Origin: Echria macrotheca
Lineage: Eukaryota; Ascomycota; Sordariomycetes; Sordariales; Schizotheciaceae
DNA length: 64,000 nt
Direction: 5' to 3'
Assembly: GCA_030411725.1 (NCBI GenBank)
Contig: MU839827.1
Span: 4,719,027 to 4,783,026 of the forward strand
Part shown: positions 11,366-24,509 of the stretch, piece by piece
Layout: each line of letters starts with the position of its first letter
How positions within the stretch are numbered: the stretch's first letter is position 1
Program-made: the position numbers and the translations under genes
The notes under the pieces: generated by a model
Seen by the model: only the letters and a program-made list of their open reading frames with translations
The model's database searches: none
Told to the model about the DNA's origin: nothing

Positions 11366-14300
11366 CTACGGGTATGTAGGACCGGGGTGCACGGCGACAT
11401 TGCCGTGTCGACCCTGCACCGTGTCTGCAATCCGTCCTGCAACGTGGCCCAGGTTCGCCAGAGTCTTGAGCGACCCATCGTGCGGAGCCACCCGACTGAT
11501 CTCCACCATGAGCTGCTCCGTCCGACCCTTGACCAGACTCATGATCTTAGGCGTCACCTCGCGGACTTGGTCATCCTGTAAATCCCAGTTAGCACGCTAC
11601 TGGCGCCAGTATTCTGCCCACAAACTTACCAAAACAGGAATCATCTGGTTGAACGAAAACACGACAACCTCCAGCCACGCGACCTTCTCGAGGATCTTGG
11701 CCGACGACCGCGAGAAGTCGTTGGTGATGGTCGCACCAACCGACAGCAGTAGCAAAGGCTGCAGGTCCGCAATGCACACCGGATTGTACTTGGAAAGCAC
11801 CTGCTGGAAGATTAGCTCCGTATTATCTCCAGATTGGAGCCAGCGCAGAATCGCATCGTCATAATTGTTGCTCCGCATCAGCCCATCAATCGTCTCCATG
11901 GTCTTGTCCAGCTCTATCTTCTCCTGAGTCTCGCGGATGACCGGCGGGAACGCCGGCGGCTGCTCGTGAGCACCGAAATACTGGTGGGGCGGGACGTGCG
12001 GCGCGCGTTGCACGTTTGGCTGCGGTGCATTTTGAGGCGCGTGCTGAGGGGCATGTTGAGGCGCGTAGTGACCCATCTCTCGAACAGCCGGGCCAGGCTT
12101 ATGGTGAGAACCGGGGCTGTCATGCGATCGACCGTGACCATGGTACGCATCGGGAGCAGCGGCGCTAAGCTCTCGCTCGCGCTTCTGCTCGTGGAGCTGC
12201 TGTTTCAGGGCCGCCAGGTCGGTCTGCATCTGCGTCTGCGAGGCAGCAAGGGATGAGATGGCGTTCGATAGATCGTGCGTTTGCGAGATCAGACGGTCCA
12301 GCTTGTCGTCCTCGCTGCGTCGACGCTCCTCCAGCCGGCTAAAGGCATCGCTCAGCTGGGCAGTGACGTCGCCAATGATGCGTTGATGGACGGCTTGCCC
12401 GGTGAACTTGGCGATGCCCGGCACCATATTCTCGACCGACTTGACAATTTGCGTCTCGACGTGCGCGTTCACGTTGTGGCAGATCTTATCTGAAATGGCC
12501 TTGACGACGTCCGGTTTCTGCATCGTCTGGCTGACAGCGCCAGGGAGATGTCTCTGGATTTCCTTCTGAATGGCACCCAGCTGTGCATTCGCCTTGGCAT
12601 TCAGCTGTTCCACCGACTGGTCCAATGTGTTGCGAATCGTCGGCACGACATGACCATTAATCTGCTCAATGATCAACGTTCGCAGCACCGTCTCCGTGTT
12701 GTCGTTCAGCACGTCGGAAACCAGCTTCAAAAGGGCCGACTGGTTGTTCGTGTATGTAGCCTCGCGATTCTCGTGGAAACTCTGGATCTGGCCCAGAATC
12801 TCCTTGGTGACACCATCCAAGCGACCCGCGATATTGACCATGATTCTTGACTCAAGGTTGGCAAGTGTGGCGTCTGATATCTCCACAGGACCCGAGGCTG
12901 GGGCTAGGCTAAGCTCTCCGAGCTGGTTGGTCAAGACAAGGGCCGAGCTGTCGTTTCGTCCCGGCTTCGCCGCAGTCTTTTGCGATGAGGAAGTCCGGCT
13001 GAGGTCCGGTGCGCCATTAGCGATGTCGCGCTCCATGGCCTGGGCGGCGGCCTGGGCAGCAGCCTGCGCCGCAGCGTTCTTCTTCTTCCGACTCTTCTTC
13101 TCCGTGCGCTCGGGCTGCTGCACTGGTGTCTCAACCTCATCCTTCCGATCCGCCTTGGGCGGGGGCAAGGCCTCGACGCCCCTCTTATCCTCCGTCTGAG
13201 GGGCAGGCACCTTCTGAAGCGCATCCTTGGCGCTTCTCGACGCGATACGGATCGGCGGCGCCATGTTGCCATCACTGGCGGCCGGGATTGGCGTCTCAGT
13301 CGGTTGAACGGGTACAGGGGCGACAAGCTTGGAGATTCTAGCTATGCCTGTCTCGACGGCATCCGCAGGAGCAAGTACTTTGTTGTCTTTGGACCAGCCT
13401 AACTCCGGTTGCCGGACGAAGACGCAGGTGACGCCCTTGGAATGCATTGCGTACAGCTCGAACAAGGTGGGCTCTTCGCCGTCGCCCGTAGAAGCCGGGT
13501 TCTCCAGCACGTGGAGACTGCGGAGAACGCCCTTGTTGTTGAACGAGTATTCCCGGACGCCGCTGATAACGGCTGTCGACTCGGGTTGGGGAATGGACGA
13601 GTCCTGCGCGACGAGGCGTTGGATGTATTCCACCTGCGACAGGTTCTTGAGGGAGTACTTAGGCGCCGAGAGGTGGAGCAGGTACACCGAGTTGCGAGTC
13701 GGATGGCCCACAACAATCATACTGGTGGGGGCATGATACATCACGCTGCACACGGCGTCCGATTCCTTGTTGTGGGGGAAGTTGAACTCTTGCACAGGTT
13801 TCCCCAATGCAAGGTCCCAGAGCTGCAAGGTGTGGTTCTGCTTCATCCCGACGATCATATACCGCAGTGCGGCCCGTTTCTGGTAAGGGCGGAACTTATC
13901 CAACAGCAAAACCGACGTGGGCCACGCCTTTTCGCCCTCGGGAGTCGATGTGAGCGTCATCAGCGGCTCCTTGATTTCGAGAGATGTCTGTGCAGGAAGC
14001 GGGTTCAACGGGTCGGAGCCTTCTTTGATCGCCGTAAGATCCCTGACGTCCCAGAACTTGACCCTGCCGGACTTATCGAGTGACACCATGAGAGTGTCGT
14101 CCTGACTGAAGGTGAAGTCCTTTCCGGCCTTACCGGTGTTGATCTTCAGAGAGCATTGCTTCGCAAGCTTCTCGGTATCGACCACCCGATCATGGCCCTG
14201 TTTGAACAGATTGTGCTCGAAGATGAAGGACGGCCAGATAATATTGATGGACTTGCCACGGCCCACGGCGAAGAACTCGGGATGCATGGATGAGGTCCTT

Positions 14301-16372
14301 GCCCGTGTCTTGAGGATACCGCCCGGCGCATCACCGCCTTCCTGCGCCGCAATCGGCGGCAAGGCAAACCCGTACTGCTCAGGGTGTGCATCCTCGAGGT
14401 GGTCACGATCGCCATTCTTGAGCTGGATCCAGTAAACAGTGCCGCTGACACCGGTTCCGATAATCGACTCTCGGTGGTGTTGACCAGAAGGTGTGCTGGA
14501 AATCGCCACGTTGAAGATGCGGTCCTTGGTGTCGGTGAAAAGCTTGGCATCTTTGCCATCTTCTTGGCGAATAACGCGAAGACCACCGGCTTTCGACATG
14601 CCATACGCCATGTACGTCTCCGACGCTGTGACTAAGTTGCGATCAATCTGGTCGAAATCCTTCTTAAGACGCGCGATATCGAGGATCGACTCCTCACGGA
14701 AGTATGGACGCGGCTCCTCCGACTCTTGATAGTGAATAGCGATCCACGGTTTCATGGGGAGGTTGTAGACTGTGACGGGGTTCTCAGCCTCTTCGACCAC
14801 AACGATCTCGTCGGCATCAGCGCTCTCCCATGAGTCTGCGACGGCGTGACCTTGGGCGGTTTCGTCCACGATATCCTTGACCTCTTTCGCGACGGCAGGC
14901 GGAAGCGCGGATTCGAGCACGCCATTGTTATCGTCCTTGTCGAGTTCCTTCTTGATAGCTTGCGCGGCCACCTGTGCCGAATGTGCGAATTCCTCGTCCG
15001 TTCTGGAACCAATCATCTTGTGGATGTCTTGAGCAATCTCGATCTGTGCTTGTTCATCCTGGCGACGAGCAAGTGCCTCATCAGCCTCTCTGTCCGCCAG
15101 CTCTGCGAGTCCGCTGACTGCTTCCGCAACGCTCTCCTTGTTCCTCTCGCCTTCAGCCAAGCCGCCGGCGCGCGTCAGTCTGTTGTCGACACTGGTATCG
15201 GAAAAGGGCGAGGCCGACATGTGTGCGGGTCGGGACGCGCTCGTGTGCGACAGTGGCGAGGACGCAGCGTGGTCCAGCTTGCGTCTGGTATGTTCTGGAC
15301 TGGGAAGTGAACCTCGATCGCTCAGAGCTCGCTTCTGCTCATGCCCCGATTGAGCCGAATCTGGCTTCTTCAGAATCTGGATTGGGCCTTGCGCGAGATA
15401 GCCAGACCCAGAAGCCGCACCAGGGGTGGTGGATGCAGGGGTCCGATGAACGGGGGACGAGCCGGAATGGTCTTCAAAGGGATTCGAAACGCCTCCATGA
15501 AGCGAGAGTTTTGCGGCCGACGCAGCCTGCGAGTGCTGCGAGTGAGGTGTGGAAACGTATTGGCCGCGGGGAGACTCGACGTGCTTCGGCTCGTATTCGA
15601 ACTCAGACTGGGACGGAACGGCGTCAACCAATGTTGGCTCGGCGGATCGACGGAGGGTATCCGAATCCTTAGTGTCCTCCTCCCCGGTCGGCGGCGTCAT
15701 AACACTGGGTTGCTGCGTATCTTCAGTATCGTTTTGACTCGGCTTGGGACGGTGTAGAAGAGCGAGGAGATATTGCTGCGTGTCATTCGGCGGCGGGGCT
15801 TGGTTCCAGGTCGAGGGCGGAGGCGGCTGTGGCTTTGCCGCCTCGGTGCCCTTCATAAGAGCAGCCAGAAGACCGGTAGGGTCGGCCGCGGCCGGAGCTG
15901 GCGCATGAATGACAGTCGGGACGGTCGATGGCTGCGAGAAGCTCATCTGAGCCTCTTGGGGTGGCGGCTGAGAGCTCGAAGAACCACTCTGGCCATTAAA
16001 CTTCAAGAGGTTGAGAAGATGAGCGGTGCGTTCGTCTCCGGCCACCGCGCGACCGGTGCCGATGGGATTCATCAGGCCAGGTGGATACTGAGAGTGGCCA
16101 AAGCCGACAGGCGGCGTCGGAGCCTCAGGTAAGTAGGCTGGAGAATCCGTTCCTGGGAAGTTGCCGCCAATGCTGGGAGAATCAGGATTGGAGTGCTGGC
16201 CGTAGAACGACTGACCGCCCTGACCATAGCCGAACTGGCCACGCGAGTCGTGGCCGGCATCGGGGCCGGGACTGGGCGAGGACTGTCGCCGGAGCTGGGC
16301 GAGAAGAGACTCGAACTTGGGATCTGCATGCGAGTCGCCCGAGGCTCCGCCGCCTGGAATGTAGTCGGACAT
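11366..16372 (-). CDS. EDC4: EDC4/Ge-1 homologue, mRNA decapping scaffold
   Basis: Two exons (16372-11630 and 11575-11366; 54-nt phase-0 intron) encode about 1650 aa. The ATG at 16372 (AACCATGTCC context) gives MSDYIPGGG. The order of parts is that of EDC4: a long Gln/Ser/Pro-rich disordered N-terminus (1 to about 530); a WD40-like region (about 540-960, with DTLMVSLDKSGRVKFWDVRD and HTLQLWDLALGKPVQEFNF); a low-complexity linker with AAAQ repeats; a coiled-coil region (about 1180-1430, LDRLISQTHDLSNAISSL); a HAPQ repeat; and the C-terminal helical domain (METIDGLMRSNNYDDAILRW) completed by exon 2. In animals and plants the family holds Dcp1-Dcp2 in P-bodies; the same role here is inferred from family. 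The locus is complete. Confidence 0.92.
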
Positions 16373-17607
16373 GGTTGAAAATGGCTTCTCCAAGACACGG
16401 CGGGTTATCTCGAATGGCTGTCCCGATCGAGTCGATTAGCTTCGTCCAAAGGGGCGAGGACCCTTAGGGTCGGAGACCAAGCTCTGGCAGCAACGATAAA
16501 TGACGATCGGTGGAAGTCGTCGCAGGCCAAAAGCGGAGCGACGCAAAACAGGGCGGCCGTGGGCAAACAAACGGGGCAGCCCTGGGAAGAGCGTGCTGAT
16601 GGCCGTCCTGCAGCGCGGCGACGAAGTGGTGGAGAGGAGGAAAGAATTGGGTTCTGCGGAGGGAACGAGAAAGCTTCTGGCGTTTGGCTGCAGAAAATAT
16701 TGCAACACCCAAGGTTGGAGAGGCTGGGATTGGATCCGCTGGCCGTGGCCCGTGCCACTCGGCGTCAACACGTGTACCGCGCGGGGCAGCTGGTGGGGGG
16801 ATACTCCAATCACGGCTCATGAGAAGTTAAAGCAGCGAATCTGGTCTGTTGCAGAAAAGCAGGGCTGTCCTGGCGACCAAGAGGAGGCATGCAGGCAGCG
16901 GAGAGTTGCGCGTTTTGCGTGGAGGAAGGAAGGAGTCGCGGTTGGACTTTGAACTGCGAAGCAAGGGTCCTGGCAGTTTGGCGGTTTGGCAGTTGGCGCG
17001 GTGAGCCACATCTGTCTGGTTGACAACTTGACACTGGGACAGTATTCAGCAGACTGGTAATTGCGAAGGAAAGCGCACACATGCTAGAAGTCACGGCGCA
17101 GCTAAGCTGCGGCTACAAATATTTTTGGTTCTGTTCAAGCAAGTGTTCCGAAACCTGGTCGCTCCCTACATTCTAGATACATCACACACAACACAACACA
17201 ACACAACGGAATCCTTTACATATCTTGCGCTTCCTGAAAGACACCCGCAACAGCCCGCCAAGGATTAGATCTCCCTCCGGCCAATCAGTAGGTATTTGAT
17301 GCTGCTCAGCGCAGTTGGTGCTCCAGATGATGGGAGCTTGATGTTTACCTAAGCAGTCTTAGCAGCAAACTGTGCCGCCTCACATTCCGTGGGGCAGCTT
17401 CAAGCCACCCGCGCCACACCGTTGGTCAAATTTCCCTGGCCGTCAGCCGCATCACAAAGCACGTTGCGACAACCCGACATTGCCCTCGTGCCGCCGCTTG
17501 CAACCTTCTCTCCGAGTCCGCCGGGGCTCCCCGACGACCAACCGACTTCGGTTTCTTGCCCGCGAACTCGTTGCGGTAATCGAGCGACCGCTCGTCGCGC
17601 ATCGCCC
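16373..17607. other. Intergenic: EDC4 leader and upstream DNA
   Basis: Probably holds the EDC4 promoter and 5' leader. No gene is recognised. A short ACACA-type repeat lies at about 17181-17207. Confidence 0.45.
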
Positions 17608-18132
17608 ATGATGTTCTGTCTCAGGAGGTGGGAGACCCAGGCTTGCCCTTGTCTTGCTGGAGTACTGACTTGAGGACGTGACAGTTGGCTCCCGCTGCTC
17701 TTCATTCCGACAAACGCGTCGCCATCCTTCATCTTCCTGTTCTTCATCTGCACATACTTCCTCAACCGACCGTGCCTATACTGCTCCTTCCTGCTCCTCA
17801 TCCTCTTTGTGACCTCATGCAACTGGTCTGAGAGGTGCTTTTTCGACTTCAGCAGCAATTGGTTCCAGCCTCGATCGGTCACGCATACACATCTTGGTCC
17901 GGGTACAAATGCAGATGGAACGCAGACAGCTGTCGAGGACCTCAACGCAACGGCCACCGCCGTCCTCGCCGACATGCTCAACACTACGGCAGGGAGTCTT
18001 GCTTCGGTCGCGGCCGAGAAGTTGGCGCGCACCAGAACAGAGTGGACCGGGCTCGGCCTCGAATGGCTCAGGAGCTTGCTAGGCCGGAGGGAATGGCGTA
18101 TAGAATGTCTTGATCTGTATATTCGGTTATAA
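17608..18132 (+). CDS. Small orphan membrane protein (predicted)
   Basis: I propose two exons: 17608-17627 (MMFCLR plus two bases) and 17685-18132, joined by a 57-nt intron with GTGGGA donor, TACTGAC branch match and GACAG acceptor. The product is 155 aa. After WLPLLFIPTNASPS it has a strongly hydrophobic stretch (FIFLFFICTYFLNRP, then CLYCSFLLLILFVTS) that could form one or two membrane helices. A soluble, Ala/Thr-rich tail (EDLNATATAVLADMLNTTAG) with Asn-Ala-Thr and Asn-Thr-Thr sequons follows. Codons in the hydrophobic part end mostly in C, as in the neighbouring genes. I know no family for it. The first exon is short and uncertain, since the frame is open upstream to 17353. The opposite strand carries a longer open frame (18191-17400, 263 codons), so the coding strand is not proven. 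Confidence 0.42.
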
Positions 18133-21100
18133 AAGCTGGCGGGTGGAAACGTGTGCGTTGCGCTTCGAGTTGGACCTGTACACGAGACCATGTCAGGATG
18201 AGGATTGGGCTTCCAAGCCGGTGTTCATTAGAATAGGAGGATAAGCGTATTTTGCATGGTTTGGCGTTATGATAGGAGACAGCGGAATTCGTAACAACTG
18301 CAGCTTTGGATGGGATTCGGCGAGACTACCCTAGTCTGTTCTGGCAGTCACTTGTCTAGCTGCCGCAAAGGCTTGTCCTAGAAGTTGGTTTGAGATCCCT
18401 GGGTTGGTCACTGCGGCGGTACCAAGTTATGTTGCCACAGCTTCGCTATTTGAGTATCTTAGCTCTAGTATTGGCATCGCCGTCGTGCCGGAGCCAGATA
18501 CGAATACGTTCATTTGGTTCAATAGGCGTCTGGACACGTCGCGACGCTTGGCTTGGTTTACGGTAACACAACTGGCCTCGAAGCAGCCCAGGATCGAAGG
18601 AACCGAATTTTTCGCTCCGATTGGCTACTTACCCTCCACAGAGTGATGGTACTCTACAGTACACTACTCTACGGAGATGGAGAATGGAGCGCAAGGCCTC
18701 TAACACAGTAATAAAGTGAGACGACCACGGGGAGTTGTCGTCCGCCTCCCTCGCCCACCCCTTTACCTATATGGCCAACAGCGCGCCTAGAATGCCATCA
18801 ACCAAAAGCTCCCGCACTCAGGCGCCCGCGCGCCAGTCGGTATATTGGGAGATCAAGTACTCCATGTCCAACACGTGAGTCCTGCGAGTTGGCAGCCCGA
18901 CCTCGATAAGGTTTAGCAAATGTTTCTTGCCAAGCCGGAGCGTTCCTGATGATCCCTGATAGATCGGTAGCTAGCTGAAGCTTCACACAGAGACTTTGTG
19001 ATCCCCTCGCAGGGCTGTTTGCGATGCACTGTACACTACTGCCCTGTACTCTACACTAGAGTACTCTAGAGTATAGTGTACACGAGGACACGAGGCATCC
19101 GCTTTGCCGCTCCACGCCGGCTGCGCAATGACGTACATCTTTCCAGCCCCACGGTGGGGTCGTCCCGAGAACCCTCGTCTGCGCACAGAAGGCTCACCCT
19201 CCCGGCCACGGCTGTGGTGCGAAGAAATTGTACGTGTAGAGTGGATATGTGAAACAATTGCTGGACATGTACCTAGACGTCCGTAAGTGAATACCAAGTA
19301 CTCTAGGTGACAGGTGCGACGGGTCGTGGAGTGTAGTAGAAATGGAAGGAGAAGTTGCGCCGTAAACCGATCAGGAATAGGTGGGGACCTGAAACCGATG
19401 AATGAGACTTCCAATGAGAGTGCCAGCGCGGTTGCATCAGCAGGCGGTCTCTGGAGGCCTAGAACTTTTTCTAGTTCCCAGAATCAAGGACACGGCGTTC
19501 GGAACTGCAAGCTTGCGGATTGAAATGGCGCCATGTTTGAAGGGGGGTTGGCGGTGTCGAAAGGAGCATGACTAGAGTACTAAGGTGGCACCCCGCGACC
19601 CCTAAACCCGGCGCGCATGTCTGTTGCACAACACACCTGGCGGCGAGCGGGCTCCGGTAGAGGAATCTTTTTTGGCACGCGCACCTTGGTGGGACGACAG
19701 ACCGCCATCTGCCGGAAGTCGCGACCCCGCTTGTCCGCCGTGGTGGGTGGTGGGGTTCCGAGAATGGAAAAAGACCCTGAGAGAAGCGTCGCACGTTTGA
19801 GCATGACCCACTTCTAGTGTCGAGATGGCCAGCAGTTCAACTCACCAGTCAGAATACAAGTTGACGATGAGAAGTGGAAGTGCCTGTGTCCCGAGCCAGC
19901 CTCGCACATCGTGAACTCGTGCATCGACCCCAGCGTCTTCAAGGTTAGACAGGTATTTCGGAGAAATTCCAACCGTTGTCGGTTCCTGGTTATGACGTTG
20001 TCGAACCCACCTGCGGCGGGGCGCCAAGCCGAGCTGCCAACACCGGCCGACTCTCCCTGTTATTTGCGTTGGGACGGCATCAGCAGAGTCAACTCACTGA
20101 GCCCTTATTTTGAGAACACGTAGTGTAGTGTAGAACTGAATATCCATACTTCCTCTGCCGTGTGGCTGGCTCGTCCGGGTCTGGACCTCAATAGATCGGG
20201 CCGTCGGCCTAGATTTGAATGGTGCCCGTAACCAACGGGCACCACAACCCCTTCTGTGCGACCAACTATGACGAAAAGTGACGCACCACATCTGCCAACT
20301 TTTGCGTGAAGGTTCTCTACGCGGTGGTACAGCCCGTGGCTCTGCTACTGAGCCTGCGACCGCAGGCAGAATGCGGCGGGCCATTGGCATCATGACATTG
20401 GCGACCTCCTGCGCGCCTGCATACGGCTTCTCTTGGGTTCCAGAAAGCTGGACCCGCGGCGATTCGTTGACGGGGAAAAGTAAGTCGCCGCAAGTTGACA
20501 CCAAAACGCCATTCTCGAGCCGGCCGGGCTGATCGTCGCCGGCGTTGGCTTCAGCCAGTCAGCACCCTTGTCAGCCTGACATCAGGGCCCGCTGCACGCC
20601 CCCGATTTTCTTTCAGGTGGAAGGTCCCCCACCCTCCTGACCAACCCTTGTCGTCTCGAGTACGCCGAGTCCCCGGGCCTCTCCAGCGCACCTGCTTAAA
20701 CCACCCACACTTCCTCCCTCCGTCCAACATGGGACATCGCTAGTCGCTCCGGTCTTGCCTGAACAAGCTACCCACAACTGCCAGACACGCTCCATCTTTT
20801 CTCCAACTCGCTCCTTTCAGCACCTCGCGCCTCACAGCCGTCATCGCATCCTCCCCAGATCGTGCGAAGTAAAAAAGGCAGCTGTTCAGCTGAAGATCAA
20901 CCACCCACCACGCTCTCAAGCCACGCGCCGATCGGCACGGCACAGTTCGGGGTTATCTGTCATCGCCCGCTTATGGTCAGAGCGACGACATCACCGTACA
21001 TACGAGGCTACCTCCCCGCGCATCCCCGACTCCACTCGCGTCGATACAATCGCCGCTCCCAAATACCCTCCCGGCCCCCGTCCCAGATCTCATCACCCTC

Positions 21101-21321
21101 CTCTACGGCAGCCACACCGCTATCGAGACACGACTCGCAACACCCGCGCTCTAGCTCCGTCCTTAGCCCTCGGACTGCGACTTCCTTCACACAACAGGTT
21201 GCCACAAAAATATGGCGAGCGCATAAAAATACGAAGACAAAGAATCGGTGGTGATTGAGAGGTAGCGGCAGACCACGGCCTTCTGTAAAAGGCGCAACCA
21301 AGCGTTCCGCGGAACCTCACC
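18133..21321. other. Intergenic gene desert before the phosphatase gene
   Basis: About 3.2 kb without a supported gene. The part from about 18640 to 19600 repeats short palindromic motifs around AGTACTCTA. One 80-codon open frame at 18404-18646 (ends with IEGTEFFAPIGYLPSTE) lacks an ATG and known motifs. The last 600 bases are C-rich and look like the promoter and long 5' leader of the phosphatase gene. Confidence 0.45.
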
Positions 21322-24300
21322 ATGACTTCTTCAGAGCATATTGGCGAACGGCCGTCGTACTACTACACGATGAAGACAACGGGGCTGCCCCCGCCCGGTT
21401 CATCGCAGACTCACGCCCGTTCCCATTCTCGTTCGACCCCCCAGTCGCTCTACCTCAGCAAACAGAGCAGCAGTACACCGCTGTCAACACCGCGTCCAGC
21501 GCCGTCCGCTGGGCAACCGTTCGCGCCGAAGCTTTCCCCAGGGGTTCACCGGGCGCCTCCAGAAGAAACGCGGACGCCCAGTCCTAACTATTTTGGACTT
21601 GCCGTCGAACCCTCCGCAGATCCGCGAGACTCACCTCTCCTGCCTCGCGAAAACTGGAGTTCGCCGACCTCGTCGGTGAAGTCGTTCGCGGCTGCTATCC
21701 CGAAGCAGCTGCCTTTAGATGCTAACCCCGAGTTCGAGGCCTTCCGGAGACAGATCGATATGAACCGAGGGAAATCCGGATTCAATCTTTCTACAACACA
21801 CTTCGGGATGGCCGCTGGCAGCTCGCACACCCCCCAGGCTTCGACGCCCTCGGCACTTCAACGGCCGCGTCCAGCACAATGGCATACCCAGGAGAGCGAT
21901 GTCTCCGATGTCTCCCAGCCACGACCCGGGGGAGTTCAAGCTGGGAATGCCCGGGGACGGGACAGCCGCAATGGGAGAGGGTCCGCCGACACGGAAAGTC
22001 TTCGGGACTCGGCCTACGGCTCTGTGGATTCCAAACGCGGTTCCGAGGCGCCGGTTTTCCCACCCCTCTTTCTCAACATAGGCCGTCAAGAATCACCCGC
22101 ATCACTCGATCAAGCCTTTATGGCGCCTGAGCGTGGAAGACTGTCGGTTCCTCATCTTGATGGTACGCATTCACGCATGCTCTCTGCTCAGGGGCGCCTG
22201 GGAGTTCCGTCCATGCCCGACCACGGTAGACAGGCTCGGGCAGAAACACTCCCACCAAAACTGGAGAGCGGCGGGCCGGCAATGATGACTCCTAATCAGC
22301 TTCGGGACTTGCTCCAGCAAGAACACGGTGATGGTGTATTGCTGCTCGACCTGAGAGTCTCGCCCCAGTATGCGCAATCAAGGGTCAGAGGTGCTTTGAA
22401 CCTCTGCATCCCCACAACCCTTCTGAAACGCGCGACTTTCAATCTCGAGAAGCTTCAGCAGACCTTTCAAGCTCCACAGGATCAGGAGAAATTTGCCAAC
22501 TGGTCCAAATTCAGTCATTTGGTGGTGTACGACGCATCATCATCTGAGCGGAGAGATGCCGTATCTGCGATGAATATGATCAAGAAATTCACGAATGAGG
22601 GATATTCGGGCTCGACGAGCATTTTACGTGGAGGTTTTAATGCGTTCGCTACAGCTTATCCCGATTTCATCGACAAGACATCGGACCATTCGGCTCCTGG
22701 CTTATCCCTGAGCGGCGGAGTCCCTCTCGGCCAGCGACCCGGCGTTGCCCCAGTTATCGGGGGAGTGTTGTTGCCGACTGCTACCGCCAATCCGAACCCC
22801 TTTTTCAGCAACATTCGGCAAAATCAAGACCTCGTGGACGGAGTCGGTCAGATGGATATCAGTGTCCCCCAGGGGCTGGATAGGTCTCGGTTGCCGCGGT
22901 GGCTCAAGGAAGCATCGGATACCAACGATCACGGCAAGAAGGTGTCGGATATGTTCCTCCGCATAGAGCTAACTGAGCAATCGAGAATGCGAGATGCATA
23001 CTCGGTCTCCCATCCCGGCAAAATGGGACCGCAAGTAGACGGCAAAGTACAGCTCTCGGGGATCGAACAAGGCGGAAAGAACCGCTACAAGGACATCCTG
23101 CCGTTTGAGCATGCGAGGGTCCGACTCCTCGGTCGTCCAGATGGTGCATGTGACTATGTCAACGCCAGCCACCTTCATGCCAACAGAAGTCACAAACGCT
23201 ATATTGCCAGCCAGGGACCCTTGCCGGCTACATTTGAGGTATGCAAATGTCACAATATTTCTTTTGGAGTTTCTCTGACCGTTTACCACAGGACTTCTGG
23301 TCTGTCATCTGGGATCAGGACGTTCGGGTTATTGTCATGTTGACAGCCGAGTCGGAAGGCGGTCAGCTCAAGTGCCATCCTTACTGGAAAGGCAAGGACT
23401 TCGGGCCTATCAGGCTTAGGGTGCTATCCGAAAAGAAAGTCTCGCTGGACATTGATAAACATCGAGCAGATTCCGCTACACCGGTTCCTGACTCTCAGGA
23501 GTCGAGTGCCAATGGTGCATCGGCAGACACACGACAAGGCACTTCTTCAAGGCAAACTTCGCAGGCCGATGTCGGTCGTCGTCGCGCCAACACTACAACG
23601 AGCGTCGATTCCGCCGGCGCGTCATCGACACAGGCATCAGGAGCGGGGGAGACTCCCTACGTCATAATCCGGAAGTTTGCGCTGAGCCACACCGCCCATC
23701 CGTTCTCACCAATCCGAGAGATCACTCAGCTGCACTACCCGTCATGGCCCGATTTTGGGGCGCCTGCGCAACCAAGCCACCTGCTAGCACTTGTCGAGCT
23801 TTCCAACCTCATGCAACGTGCTGCGCTCCCTGTCGACGTACCAGGCGCCCTCGGTGGTCTGTCGGCGGCAGGCGGGCTCCCACGGCGAGCCGGAACCATG
23901 CCCGCTGGTGCAGACGACCACGCGCTGCCTCTGGGCTGGCATGACGCGCCGGTACCGAAGGAGAGCAGTCGACCAATCCTGGTTCACTGCTCTGCTGGAT
24001 GCGGCCGCACCGGCGCCTTTTGCACCGTCGACAGCGTGATTGACATGCTCAAACGCCAGAGGTTACGCGCAGCGCAACGGGCCCATAAGCGGATCGATGA
24101 TCAAGAACGGAGGTTCGCTCAGCAAGCAGGCGAGCGCGCCAGAGTCAAACGCCAAGCGCTGGATCGCGATCTTGACGGTGACGTATCGATGGATGAAGGC
24201 ATCGACCCTCTTGCTGGCCTCGGCGACTTGATGGCTGCGTCGGTGTCGGAATCATGCCCTCGGCCGGCCGAAGGGGACAAGGCCTCGGAGGACGGCGACA

Positions 24301-24509
24301 TCGACCTTAGCTGGCTCGACGACGATGCCGTGGATCTGGTGGCACGAACGGTCGAGGACTTCCGTAGCCAGCGGCTGAGCATGGTGCAGAGTCTGCGCCA
24401 GTTTGTCCTTTGCTACGAGACCATCATAGAGTGGATATGGCGTCTGCAGGAGCGTTCAGGCGGCGGGGATGTGAAGGGAAGAGGCAGAAGCGGGAGTTTG
24501 GTGATCTAG
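21322..24509 (+). CDS. Rhodanese plus protein tyrosine phosphatase (Pyp1/Pyp2 type)
   Basis: Two exons (21322-23238, 23292-24509; 53-nt phase-0 intron) encode 1044 aa. Residues 1 to about 300 are Ser/Pro-rich and disordered. A rhodanese (Cdc25-like) domain begins about 320 (TPNQLRDLLQQEHGDGVLLL DLR region). The tyrosine phosphatase domain runs from about 535: NRYKDILPFEHARVRL, YINAS-like DYVNASHL, YIASQGPLPATF, DFWSVIWDQDV, HYPSWPDFGAP (the WPD loop) and the active site VHCSAGCGRTG with Cys872. Low-complexity inserts interrupt the domain before and after the WPD loop. The rhodanese-PTP layout is that of S. pombe Pyp1/Pyp2, which switch off the stress MAP kinase by removing the phosphate from its tyrosine. 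A similar role here is inferred from architecture. All catalytic residues are present. Confidence 0.92.

Noticed and set aside
20755..21258. 167-codon plus-strand frame before the phosphatase
   Set aside because: Pro/Arg/Ser/His-rich, without ATG-to-domain logic; better explained as the C-rich 5' leader.
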